Shown in pieces: positions 52,937 through 62,366 of a DNA stretch of 64,000 bases (positions are counted from its first letter, which is position 1; each line of letters begins with the position of its first letter). Below the pieces are notes generated by a model. The model worked only from the letters and a program-made list of their open reading frames with translations. It made no database searches and was not told the DNA's origin. The translations under genes and the position numbers were made by a program. Location of the stretch: assembly GCF_016616095.2 (NCBI RefSeq), contig NZ_CP067089.2, forward strand, positions 1,178,001 to 1,242,000. The letters run 5' to 3'. The DNA is from Breznakiella homolactica. Its GTDB lineage: Bacteria > Spirochaetota > Spirochaetia > Treponematales > Breznakiellaceae.

Positions 52937-54238
52937 ATGAACCAAAAACGCTTGCGCTTTTTTCGTGGTGATGTGATTCTGGCTGTGCTGTTGCTGTTTC
53001 TGTCAGCGGCTGTGTCCGCCCAGGATATAAACTCCGGACAGGATTACTGGATGGACGAAAACGGCGAGTTTCATCAGGTGATCCGGTGGACCAGAACCAA
53101 CGCCCTGTACTACGACGTGGAACTTGAACGCCGGGATCAGTATGGCAGCTGGCATCCGCAGGAAACCCAGCGGACCGACAATACGTTTCTTGAATTAATA
53201 CTCCCTCCGGGGGCGTACCGTTTTCGGGTGCATACCTACAACGTACTGGAAAGACTCGTCGGCACTTCCGACTGGACCGGCATCCGGATCTACGAAGCCA
53301 AGGTTCCCGAGGCGGATACTTTGCAGGAAGTGGAAATAATCATCGGTGATTCTTCGTTCTCCATAAACATCACCGGCCGGGAGCTCGCCGAAGACGCCGA
53401 GGTATACCTTATTTCCCGCAGGAAGGATTCCGAACCCATAGTTCCTCTATCCATGGATTACAGTTTTGACGGATCGTGGATCACTGCCGTATTCTCCAGC
53501 GATACCGTCAGCCGGGGGACCTATGACCTGGTGATCACGAATCCTGGAGGTCTCAATCAAACCATTGAAGGAGTGCAGCTTAAGTTCAGGAACGCGCCGG
53601 GAGTGGCGGGAGATTTCAACCTGGACAATATGAAAAACAGGACCTTTGGTATTGCGGGGAATGCCGGTCTCAATTTAGAGCTCTTTGGTTCGGATTCGGA
53701 CTATAAAGACGGCATGTCACGGTTTATTTTCGGCGGCGCCTTGAATTCGTATTCCGAAGAATATAAGGAATATGGAAAATTCTTCTGGCTGCCTAATTCA
53801 TATTTTGTGGAATTGTCTTTCACCGCGAAAAATACCTATATGGACCGGTACCACCAATCCCCCAACAATCCCTATAAAGAAGCCGATCAGATGGCGGCAT
53901 CCTTTGATGTGGGATTTTTGTATAAAATCCGTCTGGGCCGGGCCCAGCGTTTTCTGCTCAACTTCGGCGTCAGCGCCGGGTTCGGGATAAACAGCTATGA
54001 CGGCACCGAGTATGATTCCGACGGGGAAGCCGTGGGTGATCTTTCCGGTATGTCCTTTTATTTCTATCCCGCTTTCAGAACCGGGATTTCTTTCAGAATT
54101 ACCCCCAAATGGGCCCTGGATCTGGGGATCGCAGCGGGGATGAACAAAGTCCTTTTGGATACCGGAGACTTGGACTACGGCGCCAAACCTTCCATGGTAA
54201 ACCTTACCCTTGGTTTCAGCCGCTGGTGGGTTAATTAG
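52937..54238 (+). CDS. Probable outer-membrane beta-barrel protein with N-terminal FN3-like domain
   Basis: 433 residues. A signal peptide (GDVILAVLLLFLSAAVSA, then QDINSGQDYW) precedes a domain like the fibronectin modules of the gene before it (IRWTRTNALYYDVELERRDQ, GAYRFRVHTYN). An Ig-like part follows, and residues 225-433 have alternating hydrophobic strands (FGIAGNAGLNLELFG, FVELSFTAKNTYMDRY, RFLLNFGVSAGFGINSYDG, GISFRITPKWALDLGIAAGM) ending in an aromatic strand LTLGFSRWWVN, as expected for a barrel. It lies 12 bp after the FecR gene. The pair may link outer membrane and cyclase sensing; that is inference. Confidence 0.78.
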   Translation: MNQKRLRFFRGDVILAVLLLFLSAAVSAQDINSGQDYWMDENGEFHQVIRWTRTNALYYDVELERRDQYGSWHPQETQRTDNTFLELILPPGAYRFRVHTYNVLERLVGTSDWTGIRIYEAKVPEADTLQEVEIIIGDSSFSINITGRELAEDAEVYLISRRKDSEPIVPLSMDYSFDGSWITAVFSSDTVSRGTYDLVITNPGGLNQTIEGVQLKFRNAPGVAGDFNLDNMKNRTFGIAGNAGLNLELFGSDSDYKDGMSRFIFGGALNSYSEEYKEYGKFFWLPNSYFVELSFTAKNTYMDRYHQSPNNPYKEADQMAASFDVGFLYKIRLGRAQRFLLNFGVSAGFGINSYDGTEYDSDGEAVGDLSGMSFYFYPAFRTGISFRITPKWALDLGIAAGMNKVLLDTGDLDYGAKPSMVNLTLGFSRWWVN

Positions 54239-54443
54239 TAACACGCTGACTGTTTTCCCCGGATGTTTTGCTTATATACCGAAATAAGTTGACAGTTCCG
54301 GGGATTGCGCCTTAGCATTATTATTAAGAAAAATGAATTTAATAAATAGTCTTTTTTTCATACATTGATTCAAGAAATGGGTGTGGCAGGCGGTACGTTT
54401 GTCATGCCCATTTTTTAGATTCAAACAAACCAGGAGGCGGGAA

Positions 54444-56300
54444 ATGGACATGGATCAGAGAAAGTCATCGACAAAAAAATGGCTTATCATCGCGTCGGTA
54501 CTTTTCGTGTTAAGCATGGCGGGGTCTTCCCTTGTGCAGAGTTCCGGGGGAAAAGTCACCATCAAGGATCTGCGGTGGGAAACCTCCCTGGGGCGCCAGA
54601 TGAGCGCCCTGCTTCTCATTCCCGACAGCGCGACCCCCTCAAATCCCGCGCCCGCTATCGTGACAAGCCACGGATGGTACAACAACCGGGAAATGCAGGA
54701 TCTCAATTACGTGGAATACGCCCGGCGGGGATACGTGGTGATGTCCATTGATATGTACGGCCACGGCAACTCCGATTTCTTTTCCGGCAACGGCTGGAAC
54801 GAGCACGGCACCGGTATGTACGACGCGGTCCAGCTCATGGCGACCCTTCCCTATGTGAACAAATCGAAAATCGGTATAACAGGGCATTCCAACGGGGCCC
54901 GGGCCTGCAACCTTTCTGTGGATGACGACAACAAAGCGGCGGTTCCGCTGATCGCAGCGGTGCTGCTCGTGGCCAACGACGCGACCTACCGCAACCCGGA
55001 TACCAATGAATACTGGAACAAGTACGGCAGCCGGGATACGGGAATTATCGCCGCCAAGTACGATGAATTCTTCTTCCGGAGGGAATTTGCCGACGGTACC
55101 GTCAGTGTTCCCCGTACGTATATCGGGACCATGGACGCCCAGTCGTTCCTAAACTTCGGGCAGGATCCGTATAAGACCAATCTCGAAAAACGTACCGAAG
55201 GCACCTTTTACACCCAGAACGTAAACGGCAGAAATACAATCCGGGTAATTTACACGCCGAATCAGATTCACCCCTGGAACCATTTCTCCAAGGTCTGTGT
55301 TGAGGATGGGATCGCGTTTTTCGATAAGGCCTTCGGCGCTCCGAAACTGATTTCCCCGGGAAACCAGATATGGCAGATAAAAACAATTTTCAACCTCTTC
55401 GGGGTTGCGGCCTTCGGCATCTTTATTGTAGCGTTCACCATACTGATGACCTTTACCCCGGTATTCGCGTCCCTCAGGGCGCCGGAGACGGTACAGCCCG
55501 CACCGGCTCCCAAAGGACAGGGAGCCATCTGGTTCTGGGGCGGCCTTGCGGTATCGGTGATTTTTTCCATGATCATATACTTCCCGTCCCTGGTCTGGGC
55601 GTCACAGTACAAGCCGTCCATTTTCTGGCAGGCCCCGCCGCTCGGAATCGGCATCTGGGCGTTCCTCTGCGGATTGCTGAGCATTATCATCATGGTGGTT
55701 TCGTATAAGCTCTACGGAAAGAAAAACGGCCAGGATGCCGCGTCCCTGGGAGTAAAGATCAGTCTCCCCGCCCTTGGTAAAACCCTGCTTCTGGCCCTCA
55801 TCACCATTACCGTTACCTACGGATGGGTTTTTATCGCGGATTTCTTCTTCAAAACCGACTACCGGTTCTGGGTACTGGCGATAAAAGCCTTTACCGCGGA
55901 TAAGCTGATTATTCTGCTTCCCTACCTGCCCCTGTTCCTGACCTACTACATAGCCAACTCAATTTCGGTGAACTGCTTCAATTACAACGGCATCGGAAAA
56001 AAGGAATGGGTCAATACGGCTATACTGGCGGTGTCCAACGCCCTCGGTCCGGCGATACTGGTTCTGATCCAGTACATTACCTTTGCCATAAAAGGTGAAA
56101 TGTTCTTCGCCCGGCCCGCGTCCCCCATGGGGCCCATCGGCGGAATCTGGCTCTTCCCGATTATTGTTATCCTTCCGGTGGCGGCTATCATATCCCGGAA
56201 AATTTACCGGGTTACGAAAAACCCCTATCTGGCGGGAATTATCAACGGAGTCCTGGTGGTTATCATCAGCTGTACCAACACACTGACGATTATTCCGTAA
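54444..56300 (+). CDS. Membrane-embedded alpha/beta hydrolase, function unknown
   Basis: 618 residues from the ATG at 54444 (AGGAGG 6 bases upstream); the 21-residue longer form is rejected. After helix 1 (KKWLIIASVLFVLSMAGSSL), residues 38-315 are an alpha/beta hydrolase: PAIVTSHGWYNNREMQDLNY, SIDMYGHGNSDFF, nucleophile S149 in GITGHSNGARACNL, and a late His in NQIHPWNHFS. Residues 325-618 add about eight membrane helices (FNLFGVAAFGIFIVAFTILM, WASQYKPSIFWQAPPLGIGI, VTYGWVFIADFFFKTDYRFW). The active site probably faces the periplasm. The substrate is unknown; an esterase or lipid enzyme is possible. No operon partner is close. Confidence 0.8.
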   Translation: MDMDQRKSSTKKWLIIASVLFVLSMAGSSLVQSSGGKVTIKDLRWETSLGRQMSALLLIPDSATPSNPAPAIVTSHGWYNNREMQDLNYVEYARRGYVVMSIDMYGHGNSDFFSGNGWNEHGTGMYDAVQLMATLPYVNKSKIGITGHSNGARACNLSVDDDNKAAVPLIAAVLLVANDATYRNPDTNEYWNKYGSRDTGIIAAKYDEFFFRREFADGTVSVPRTYIGTMDAQSFLNFGQDPYKTNLEKRTEGTFYTQNVNGRNTIRVIYTPNQIHPWNHFSKVCVEDGIAFFDKAFGAPKLISPGNQIWQIKTIFNLFGVAAFGIFIVAFTILMTFTPVFASLRAPETVQPAPAPKGQGAIWFWGGLAVSVIFSMIIYFPSLVWASQYKPSIFWQAPPLGIGIWAFLCGLLSIIIMVVSYKLYGKKNGQDAASLGVKISLPALGKTLLLALITITVTYGWVFIADFFFKTDYRFWVLAIKAFTADKLIILLPYLPLFLTYYIANSISVNCFNYNGIGKKEWVNTAILAVSNALGPAILVLIQYITFAIKGEMFFARPASPMGPIGGIWLFPIIVILPVAAIISRKIYRVTKNPYLAGIINGVLVVIISCTNTLTIIP

Positions 56301-56342
56301 TTAATAAAATTCCGCATAAAACGCTATAGTGTATTTCCGGGC

Positions 56343-56368
56343 AACGGCAGGGCTTCGGTTCTGCCGTT
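56343..56368 (+). terminator. Weak terminator after the membrane hydrolase gene
   Basis: AACGGCAG, loop region GGCTTCGGTT, CTGCCGTT, followed by TCTCTT. The 8-bp stem is sound but the T-run is interrupted. Confidence 0.5.
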
Positions 56369-56456
56369 TCTCTTGTCTGCAGACCATTCAGCAATGAAAA
56401 CAGGGAGCTCCCGACCGTCATACGAAATGGGACTGTCCTGTATGCATTCACTATTT

Positions 56457-57350
56457 TCATCCCTGTTGCTTTGCGTAAAAACTGTCGATGTCCTGAAACA
56501 GTGTTGCGTGCGCGGGGGTCCAATCCAGCAGCTTTTTTGTTGCCGCGCTGGATGTTGGATTATCCAAGGACACCGACTGCGCAAACCAGCCGAAATGCCC
56601 CTGCGCTTCCTCGGAGGTGATTCCTCTGACAGGGATATTCAAGTTTCGGCCAATTACTTTTGCGATATCCTTCATGGGCAGTCCCTCCTCAGCCACCGCG
56701 TTCAGGCGTGTCCCCGCCGGCGCAGATACAAAAGCCAGGCAGAACAGGTGAGCCGCGTCGCGCCGGTGCACAGAGGGCCATACGTTGCGGCCTTCGCCGA
56801 TGTAGGCTGAAAAACCTTTCTCCGCGGCAATTTGCTCCAGTATTGAAACGAGACCGTGCCTGTCAATATCATGAACACACGGCGCCAGCCGGACAACGGA
56901 TGAACGGACACCCTTTGCCGCCAGGCGGATGGTTTCTTGCTCCGAGGCAATACGGGGCATTCCTTCCGGTCCGTGATCTTCCTCGGTGGCTGTCCTGCCC
57001 AGGCCGGAAACTCCCAGAGTACCCGCGGTGTTTACAAAGGGTTTATTGGTACCCTCCAGCACAGAACCTATGGCTTGTACCGCTGCCAGGTCCATGGCGA
57101 CCGCTTCATTGTAGCGGCTGAAATCATTGGAGAAGCCCATGTGAATGACCCCATCGGTGAGGGACGCTCCGCGCTTCAGCACTTCAATATCATCAAGTTC
57201 TCCGCGCAGCACATCCGCGCCGGCGTTTTTAAGTTTTTGTTCCGCCTCACCGGAACGCGCCAGTCCCAGAACCTGGTGCCCGCTGCGAATCAATTCCCCG
57301 GCCACGAGGGAGCCGATAAAGCCCGTTCCGCCTGTCACAAATACATTCAT
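56457..57350 (-). CDS. NAD(P)-dependent extended SDR (epimerase/reductase-like)
   Basis: 297 residues. Rossmann start MNVFVTGGTGFIGSLVAGEL with the extended-SDR GxxGxxG, then VLRGELDD, VIHMGFSND and FVNTAGTLGVSGLG. The usual YxxxK is not clear; ASEQETIRLAAKGVRSSVVR takes its place. Such proteins are often grouped with NmrA or atypical SDRs. It lies 18 bp after a MarR gene and is presumably induced with it, perhaps in response to a toxic or reactive compound. Confidence 0.87.
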   Translation of the reverse strand: MNVFVTGGTGFIGSLVAGELIRSGHQVLGLARSGEAEQKLKNAGADVLRGELDDIEVLKRGASLTDGVIHMGFSNDFSRYNEAVAMDLAAVQAIGSVLEGTNKPFVNTAGTLGVSGLGRTATEEDHGPEGMPRIASEQETIRLAAKGVRSSVVRLAPCVHDIDRHGLVSILEQIAAEKGFSAYIGEGRNVWPSVHRRDAAHLFCLAFVSAPAGTRLNAVAEEGLPMKDIAKVIGRNLNIPVRGITSEEAQGHFGWFAQSVSLDNPTSSAATKKLLDWTPAHATLFQDIDSFYAKQQG

Positions 57351-57368
57351 TTTTTACCCCTTTCAAAG

Positions 57369-57842
57369 TCAGGATTTTCTGCCTGAACCTTTACTGATAC
57401 GATCGTTAAGTCCCTTACTCAATTTTCCGAGCAGATGAAAAAGCTGTTCTTTTTCCCGCTCTGTGAGATCAGAGGCCCATTCCTCAAGTTCAACGACACA
57501 GGTTTTTTTATACTGCTTTGCCAATATGCGCCCGCTATCGGTGAGATACACATTAAAGGTGCGCTTGTCGGCGGGACTGCTGCGCCGTTCCAAATAGCCA
57601 GCCTGTTCAAGTTTCGTGATGAGTTCCCCGCAGGAGGAGGAAGTGATTTCGAGGCGGCTGGTCAGTTCTTTCTGGGTCAATCCATCTTCGCTGAGCAGGA
57701 TTTTAAGAATTATCCCTTGCCGTGTGTTAATCCCTGTTTCCCGCAGTTCCTTTGCCGGCTGATTTTTCGCGCGCATCAGTTTTAAACATTGTTCATGGCA
57801 GCGGTGAACCAGAACGTAGATTTTTTCCGCATAACCCCGCAT
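57369..57842 (-). CDS. MarR-family transcription regulator
   Basis: 157 residues with the MarR winged helix: GINTRQGIILKILLSEDGLT, QKELTSRLEITSSSCGELIT, KLEQAGYLERRSSPADKRTF and NVYLTDSGRILAKQYKKT. MarR repressors usually release DNA on binding a small phenolic or oxidant. Two identical 12-bp palindromes flank its promoter (57898-57951), strong evidence for autoregulation. The SDR gene follows in the same operon. GAGGTGA stands before the ATG at 57842. Confidence 0.92.
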   Translation of the reverse strand: MRGYAEKIYVLVHRCHEQCLKLMRAKNQPAKELRETGINTRQGIILKILLSEDGLTQKELTSRLEITSSSCGELITKLEQAGYLERRSSPADKRTFNVYLTDSGRILAKQYKKTCVVELEEWASDLTEREKEQLFHLLGKLSKGLNDRISKGSGRKS

Positions 57843-57897
57843 TGTACGTCACCTCTCCTTCCGGGCATCGCGCGGCATGACAGCTCTTAAATACTAT

Positions 57898-57951
57898 CAA
57901 GGCGCCTTGTAATCATTATAGTATGGAAAACCCTTTTGTCAAGGCGCCTTG
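57898..57951 (-). promoter_or_regulatory. marR promoter with twin palindromic operators
   Basis: CAAGGCGCCTTG, a perfect 12-bp palindrome, occurs at 57898-57909 and 57940-57951, 42 bp apart (four helical turns). Between and overlapping them on the minus strand are TTGACA (57942-57937), 16-bp spacer, TATAAT (57920-57915). One site overlaps the -35 and the other covers the transcription start. The rest of 57952-58125 has no gene. Confidence 0.88.
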
Positions 57952-58125
57952 ATATCAGACGATAAAACAGAATATGTACTTGTTTCCTGTTTTGGGATTT
58001 TTTCTTGACTCAAAAACAATATGATTATTTTTGGCGGGAATACGGAAACAGTTTTATAAAAACCGTCGTAATTACCAGGCGGGAAGAAGAAGCTGATTGT
58101 CTATAGAGAAAGGCTCCGCGCCAAC

Positions 58126-58162
58126 AAAAAAAACAGCGCACCGCCGCTCCGGCAGTACGCTG
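58126..58162 (-). terminator. Intrinsic terminator of the DUF362 gene
   Basis: On the minus strand CAGCGTACTGCCG, loop GAG, CGGCGGTGCGCTG, then eight T. It lies about 20 bp after the stop codon at 58182. Confidence 0.85.
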
Positions 58163-58181
58163 CATTTTCATTCCGTAAATG

Positions 58182-59294
58182 TCAGTCCACGGTTACCAGT
58201 TCATAACTGCCGGTACCCAGACCAATTTTTTCAGCGTGGCTGATCTGCACGCGCCAGTCGGTAACCGGATGGATCGCCGTAAAGTGGTCCGCTTCGGGAT
58301 GATTCTGTTCGGATAAAACAGTGCCGGTAATCACCGGGGCTTGGTTTACCGCGTCGATACAGGCTTTGTCCACGGCAACGGGATCGAATCCCGCGAAAAT
58401 ACCGATATCGGGAATCACCGCAGCGTCGTTTTCATTGTGGCAGTCACAGCAGGGTGAAACCTGATTTACCACGCTGATATGGAAATGGGGCCGCCCGTCC
58501 AGGACGGCTTTTGTGTATTCCGCCATCTTACAGCACAGCTCATCGCCGCTCCCTTCATTGGGATTGTGAATGGCATGGTAATTGCACGATCCGATACAGC
58601 GGCCGCAGCCTACACAGCGGTCGTGGTCAATATAAGCTTTTTTATCATCCCCAAAGGAAATAGCGCCGTAGTTGCAGAACCGGGCGCAGACCCGGCAGCC
58701 GACACAAACGGACGGTTTAACCTCGGGCTTTCCGTTGTTGTGCATGATCATTTTTCCCGCACGGCTGCCGCAGCCCATGCCGATATTTTTTATCACACCG
58801 CCGAAACCGGTTCCCTCATGGCCCTTAAAATGGGTCAGAGAAATTACGATATCCGCATCCATTACCGCCCGGCCGATCCGGGCGGTTTTGCAGTAAACCC
58901 CGCCGCTGACAGGAACTTCAATATCATCGGTTCCCTTGAGGCCGTCGGCTATAATATTCTGGCATCCCGTTGACAGGGGTGAATAGCCGTTCTCAAAGGC
59001 TGCGTCGAGGTGGACCAGCGCGTTGTTGCGCCGCCCGACATACAGTGTATTGCAGTCCGTAAGAAACGGCTTCCCGCCCAGGGCCTTGATGCGGTCCGCC
59101 AGGGTTTTTGAAAAATTGGGACGGAGAAACGACAGGTTCCCCGGCTCACCAAAATGGATTTTAATTGCCGCGTATTTTTTGTCAAAATCAATTTGATCGA
59201 TCCCGGCCTTCAGAATCAGACGGTCCATCTTATTCAGAAGACTGTCACCGACTTTGCAGCGCATACTGGTAAAAAAGACTTTTGCCCCACTCAT
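58182..59294 (-). CDS. DUF362 protein with two 4Fe-4S ferredoxin motifs
   Basis: 370 residues. The N-terminal DUF362 domain (AKVFFTSMRCKVGDSLLNKM, YAAIKIHFGEPGNLSFLRPN, FLTDCNTLYVGRRNNALVHL, ADIVISLTHFKGHEGTGFGG) is followed at about 195-245 by ferredoxin motifs CVGCRVCARFCNYGAI and CVGCGRCIGSCNYHAI. A further Cys set lies in VSPCCDCHNENDA. DUF362 proteins are probable redox proteins of anaerobes with unknown partners. It is a single-gene unit with its own terminator. Confidence 0.9.
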   Translation of the reverse strand: MSGAKVFFTSMRCKVGDSLLNKMDRLILKAGIDQIDFDKKYAAIKIHFGEPGNLSFLRPNFSKTLADRIKALGGKPFLTDCNTLYVGRRNNALVHLDAAFENGYSPLSTGCQNIIADGLKGTDDIEVPVSGGVYCKTARIGRAVMDADIVISLTHFKGHEGTGFGGVIKNIGMGCGSRAGKMIMHNNGKPEVKPSVCVGCRVCARFCNYGAISFGDDKKAYIDHDRCVGCGRCIGSCNYHAIHNPNEGSGDELCCKMAEYTKAVLDGRPHFHISVVNQVSPCCDCHNENDAAVIPDIGIFAGFDPVAVDKACIDAVNQAPVITGTVLSEQNHPEADHFTAIHPVTDWRVQISHAEKIGLGTGSYELVTVD

Positions 59295-59397
59295 AATTGC
59301 ATCCTCCCCATTCAGGTAATGATTATACAGGAAAAGAATTCTCTGTCAAAGGGACACCCCTTTGCCGGGCAGGGTATCCATAATGCAGGTATCTTTT

Positions 59398-60591
59398 TCA
59401 GGAATTTTCGGTTCCCTGCTTGCGGATATCCTTGGGGGTAACGGAATAGAATTTTTTAAATATGGTCGTAAAGTAATTGACATTTTTGAATCCGCATTCC
59501 GCGGCAATCTGCTTGAGAGGCATATTCGTGTTCTGAAGCATTACCAGGCTCGATTTCAGGCGGCAGGCGTTGATGTAGGAAGCCAGGGTCTGGCCGGTCT
59601 GTTTATGGAACTGGCGGCTCAGATATTCCGGACTCAACCCCACCTGGTACGCGATTTCCGTAACCCGGAGTTCCCTGGAAAAGTTAGCGGCCACAATCTG
59701 CTTTATCTGTTTGAGCAGCCCCGTATCGGAAGCGCTGTCCCCGGATGATTCATTCCGTATTTCCTGGATCAAAGTAATCAGGTTGTACAGCCGGCCGCGG
59801 GAAATCGGGAGGTCCATCACGAACTCTCCGACGATTTTTTTCAGCAAAGCCAGGAGTACAAGCTGTTTTTCCTCGGGAACCTGCGCCACAAAGGGTTCCT
59901 TGGGAATGCTCAGTTTCGGATCATCCAGGAATTTGAATTTCACGCTGTAATTATCGATCTTGCTTTCCGGGGAAAACATAATTTCATGGGAAACCTGGGG
60001 CGGAACAAAACAGAAGGAACCCTGGGAATATTCAACCCACCGGTTTCCGATAAAAATACTTCCGGAACCGGAGGCAAAATAATCGATCTGGTATTCATTA
60101 AAATGGAAGTGACGGGGAATGTCCCGCATCATCCGGTCCACATTCCGTGTGGCGAAGGCGATACTGCTTTCATGGGTCATCTGGTCCATGACCCCGAGGA
60201 TCTGTTTAAGCTGGCCCACAGCCTGGTCCCGGTTCATCCGGAGACAGGCTTCGGCAAGCTTAATATTCATGGCTATGAATTCTTCCCGCATATCCTGGGG
60301 AACGATCATAAAAAACGGGGTGTCCGATTCGTTCTCCCCGGCGGAATCGAAGCTGATATGGAAACAGTCCACCGGGGTATCGGCGCAGTCAATGTTGAAT
60401 TCCACATCCGGGGATACGAAAAACAGCCGGTTGTTTACAATATCCTCCCAGTTCCCGTTGAGCATGAAGGATCCTGAATTCTCCTTGAGAAAAAAGAAGA
60501 TATTGTAATGTGGGCTCCGCTGGGACACACAGTTCAGGTACCGGGCATTTTGGAAACGGTGGGAACTGACGGAACCGACGGCGTCAATCAT
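59398..60591 (-). CDS. AraC-family transcription regulator
   Basis: 397 residues. The N-terminal half has cupin-like strands and may sense a ligand (HFNEYQIDYFASGSGSIFIG, RWVEYSQGSFCFVPPQVSHE). The C-terminal 100 residues are the double HTH of AraC: LRVTEIAYQVGLSPEYLSRQ, FHKQTGQTLASYINACRLKS, LPLKQIAAECGF-type segment MPLKQIAAECGFKNVNYFTT and FKKFYSVTPKDIRKQ. Its ATG overlaps the flavoprotein stop (TGATG), so it is translated with that gene. It may also control the sugar ABC genes diverging at 62500. Confidence 0.9.
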   Translation of the reverse strand: MIDAVGSVSSHRFQNARYLNCVSQRSPHYNIFFFLKENSGSFMLNGNWEDIVNNRLFFVSPDVEFNIDCADTPVDCFHISFDSAGENESDTPFFMIVPQDMREEFIAMNIKLAEACLRMNRDQAVGQLKQILGVMDQMTHESSIAFATRNVDRMMRDIPRHFHFNEYQIDYFASGSGSIFIGNRWVEYSQGSFCFVPPQVSHEIMFSPESKIDNYSVKFKFLDDPKLSIPKEPFVAQVPEEKQLVLLALLKKIVGEFVMDLPISRGRLYNLITLIQEIRNESSGDSASDTGLLKQIKQIVAANFSRELRVTEIAYQVGLSPEYLSRQFHKQTGQTLASYINACRLKSSLVMLQNTNMPLKQIAAECGFKNVNYFTTIFKKFYSVTPKDIRKQGTENS

Positions 60592-62288
60592 CAGGGAGTC
60601 CCTCCGGAAAAGTCCGATGACTGTTTCGAGACAATGCGGGGCTTGGCGTATTCGCGGTTCTCCGCGGGGTAATCTTCGCGGTAGTGGCTTCCCCGGCTTT
60701 CCCTGCGTTCCAGGGCCGATTCCGCCATGATGCGCGCCGCCAGGAGCATGTTGCGGTACTCAAAAGGCGCAAAGGGATTATCTCCGGCGGATTTTTCGGA
60801 CAGGCCCTCGCCGCTGAGTTTCCCGATGCATTCAAGGCATTCGGTGAGCCCCTTTTCAGTCCGGAGTACCATCATGTTTTTCCACATTGTTTCCTGAAGT
60901 TCCTCTTTCATTGTGTTCCAGGGGCGTCCGCCGGAACCGTTTGTCAGGGTTTCCTGCTGTTTAAAAATACCATCAGACAAGGAGTCTGTCACCGGGTCCG
61001 TCCCGTTTTTTTCCAGGGCGTTTTCCGCGGCGTTTGTCCCGGCTATTTTGCCGAAAACCATACAGGTGACCAGCATATTCCCGCCCAGGCGGTCGGCGCC
61101 GTGGGGGCCGCTGGCGGCCTCGCCTGCAGCGTACAGCCCTGAGACGGTTGACTCCGCCCGGGGATTTATCCGTACCCCGCCGTTTATGGCGTGGGCAAAA
61201 TCCGCTATCTCTATTGGACCCGCCATTACATCGATTCCGCGGGAAAGGTACCATTCGTTGGTAAGTTTCCACATATCCTCAAAAAGCTGAAATCCTTTCC
61301 GGCCTTTGCTGCGGGCCATGGCCTCACGCACATCCAGGTACACCCCGCCGTGTTTCCCCTGGTGGCCTTCGGCTATGGCCTTCTGTATGCTGACTTCAAC
61401 GTATTTCGACAGACTCTCCGAACTGAAGGGATAGTGGGAAGCCTTCGCGTCCATGACGGCTTCTTTCGTGACGCCTTCGGGAAGCTGGCCGGAGAAAATA
61501 TCCCTGTGACCGGCATCATAGGCATCGGGATGAAGGGACCATATCCACGAGTTCAGTATGGAAAATCCGGGATGCAGAATGCCGCAGCCCACCTGCATAA
61601 ATTCCATATTCATCAGTTCCGCTCCGGCACGGAACCCAAGAGCGTAGCTGTCCCCGGTAACGTCCCCGGGATTGAGGGAATATTTGAACAGCCCCCCGGC
61701 GCCGCCGGAAGTCAGAACCACCGATTTCGCGTGGATGGTGATTTTCCGTCCGTCACCGAATACGCCTGCCGCGCCGCAGCAGCGGTTATCCGCAACCAGG
61801 AGCTCGGTGATCATGCAGTCTTCACAGATTGTAAGGGACTCCTTTTTAAAATGCCGCGCCAAAGATTCAACGAGCTGGGTTCCGTGGCCTTTCAGATTGT
61901 AATTACGGGGGATGGAACCGAAACAGCCCTGGGTAATAAGGTAGGTTCCGTCTTCCCGTTCAAAATGCACGCCGAATGATTCCAGTTCGCCTATGGTTTC
62001 AGGGGCCTTTTCGGCAAGAGTTTTGGCGACCTCGGGAATGCACATGCCGCGGCTGGCCGTCATAATGTCCTCAAAATGCACCTTCGGAGAGTCGGCGGCA
62101 ACCCGCCGGCCGTCGGCGGCTCCGTATCCCGCGGCTTCGGTCACCCTGAACGTACTGGCTCCGCTGCTGCCTATCCGCCCTTTCATGGCGAGAACCACCG
62201 TTACCGGATATTCCTGGGCGGCAGCCACCGCCCGGGCTCCGGCGCTTCCTCCGCCCACAACCAATACGTCACAAAACAGGGTTTCCAT
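60591..62288 (-). CDS. Fumarate reductase/succinate dehydrogenase-like FAD flavoprotein
   Basis: 565 residues from the ATG at 62288; a TTG three codons earlier sits on the AGGAG site. The FAD site is CDVLVVGGGSAGARAVAAAQ. IPRNYNLKGHGTQLVESLAR, VVLTSGGAGGLFKYSLNPGD and the C-terminal LYAAGEAASGPHGADRLGGN also match the fumarate reductase, aspartate oxidase and APS reductase flavoprotein group. The C-terminal helical segment is kept. No iron-sulfur or membrane subunit follows, so it may be a soluble enoate or fumarate-type reductase, or a sugar-derived-acid dehydrogenase. It is coupled to the AraC gene. Confidence 0.87.
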   Translation of the reverse strand: METLFCDVLVVGGGSAGARAVAAAQEYPVTVVLAMKGRIGSSGASTFRVTEAAGYGAADGRRVAADSPKVHFEDIMTASRGMCIPEVAKTLAEKAPETIGELESFGVHFEREDGTYLITQGCFGSIPRNYNLKGHGTQLVESLARHFKKESLTICEDCMITELLVADNRCCGAAGVFGDGRKITIHAKSVVLTSGGAGGLFKYSLNPGDVTGDSYALGFRAGAELMNMEFMQVGCGILHPGFSILNSWIWSLHPDAYDAGHRDIFSGQLPEGVTKEAVMDAKASHYPFSSESLSKYVEVSIQKAIAEGHQGKHGGVYLDVREAMARSKGRKGFQLFEDMWKLTNEWYLSRGIDVMAGPIEIADFAHAINGGVRINPRAESTVSGLYAAGEAASGPHGADRLGGNMLVTCMVFGKIAGTNAAENALEKNGTDPVTDSLSDGIFKQQETLTNGSGGRPWNTMKEELQETMWKNMMVLRTEKGLTECLECIGKLSGEGLSEKSAGDNPFAPFEYRNMLLAARIMAESALERRESRGSHYREDYPAENREYAKPRIVSKQSSDFSGGTP

Positions 62289-62366
62289 GTTTGACAACTC
62301 CTTTTATATTTTTTGAACAAAATAGAGATATATCAAAATCACTGTGATACACCCCGAACTACACAG

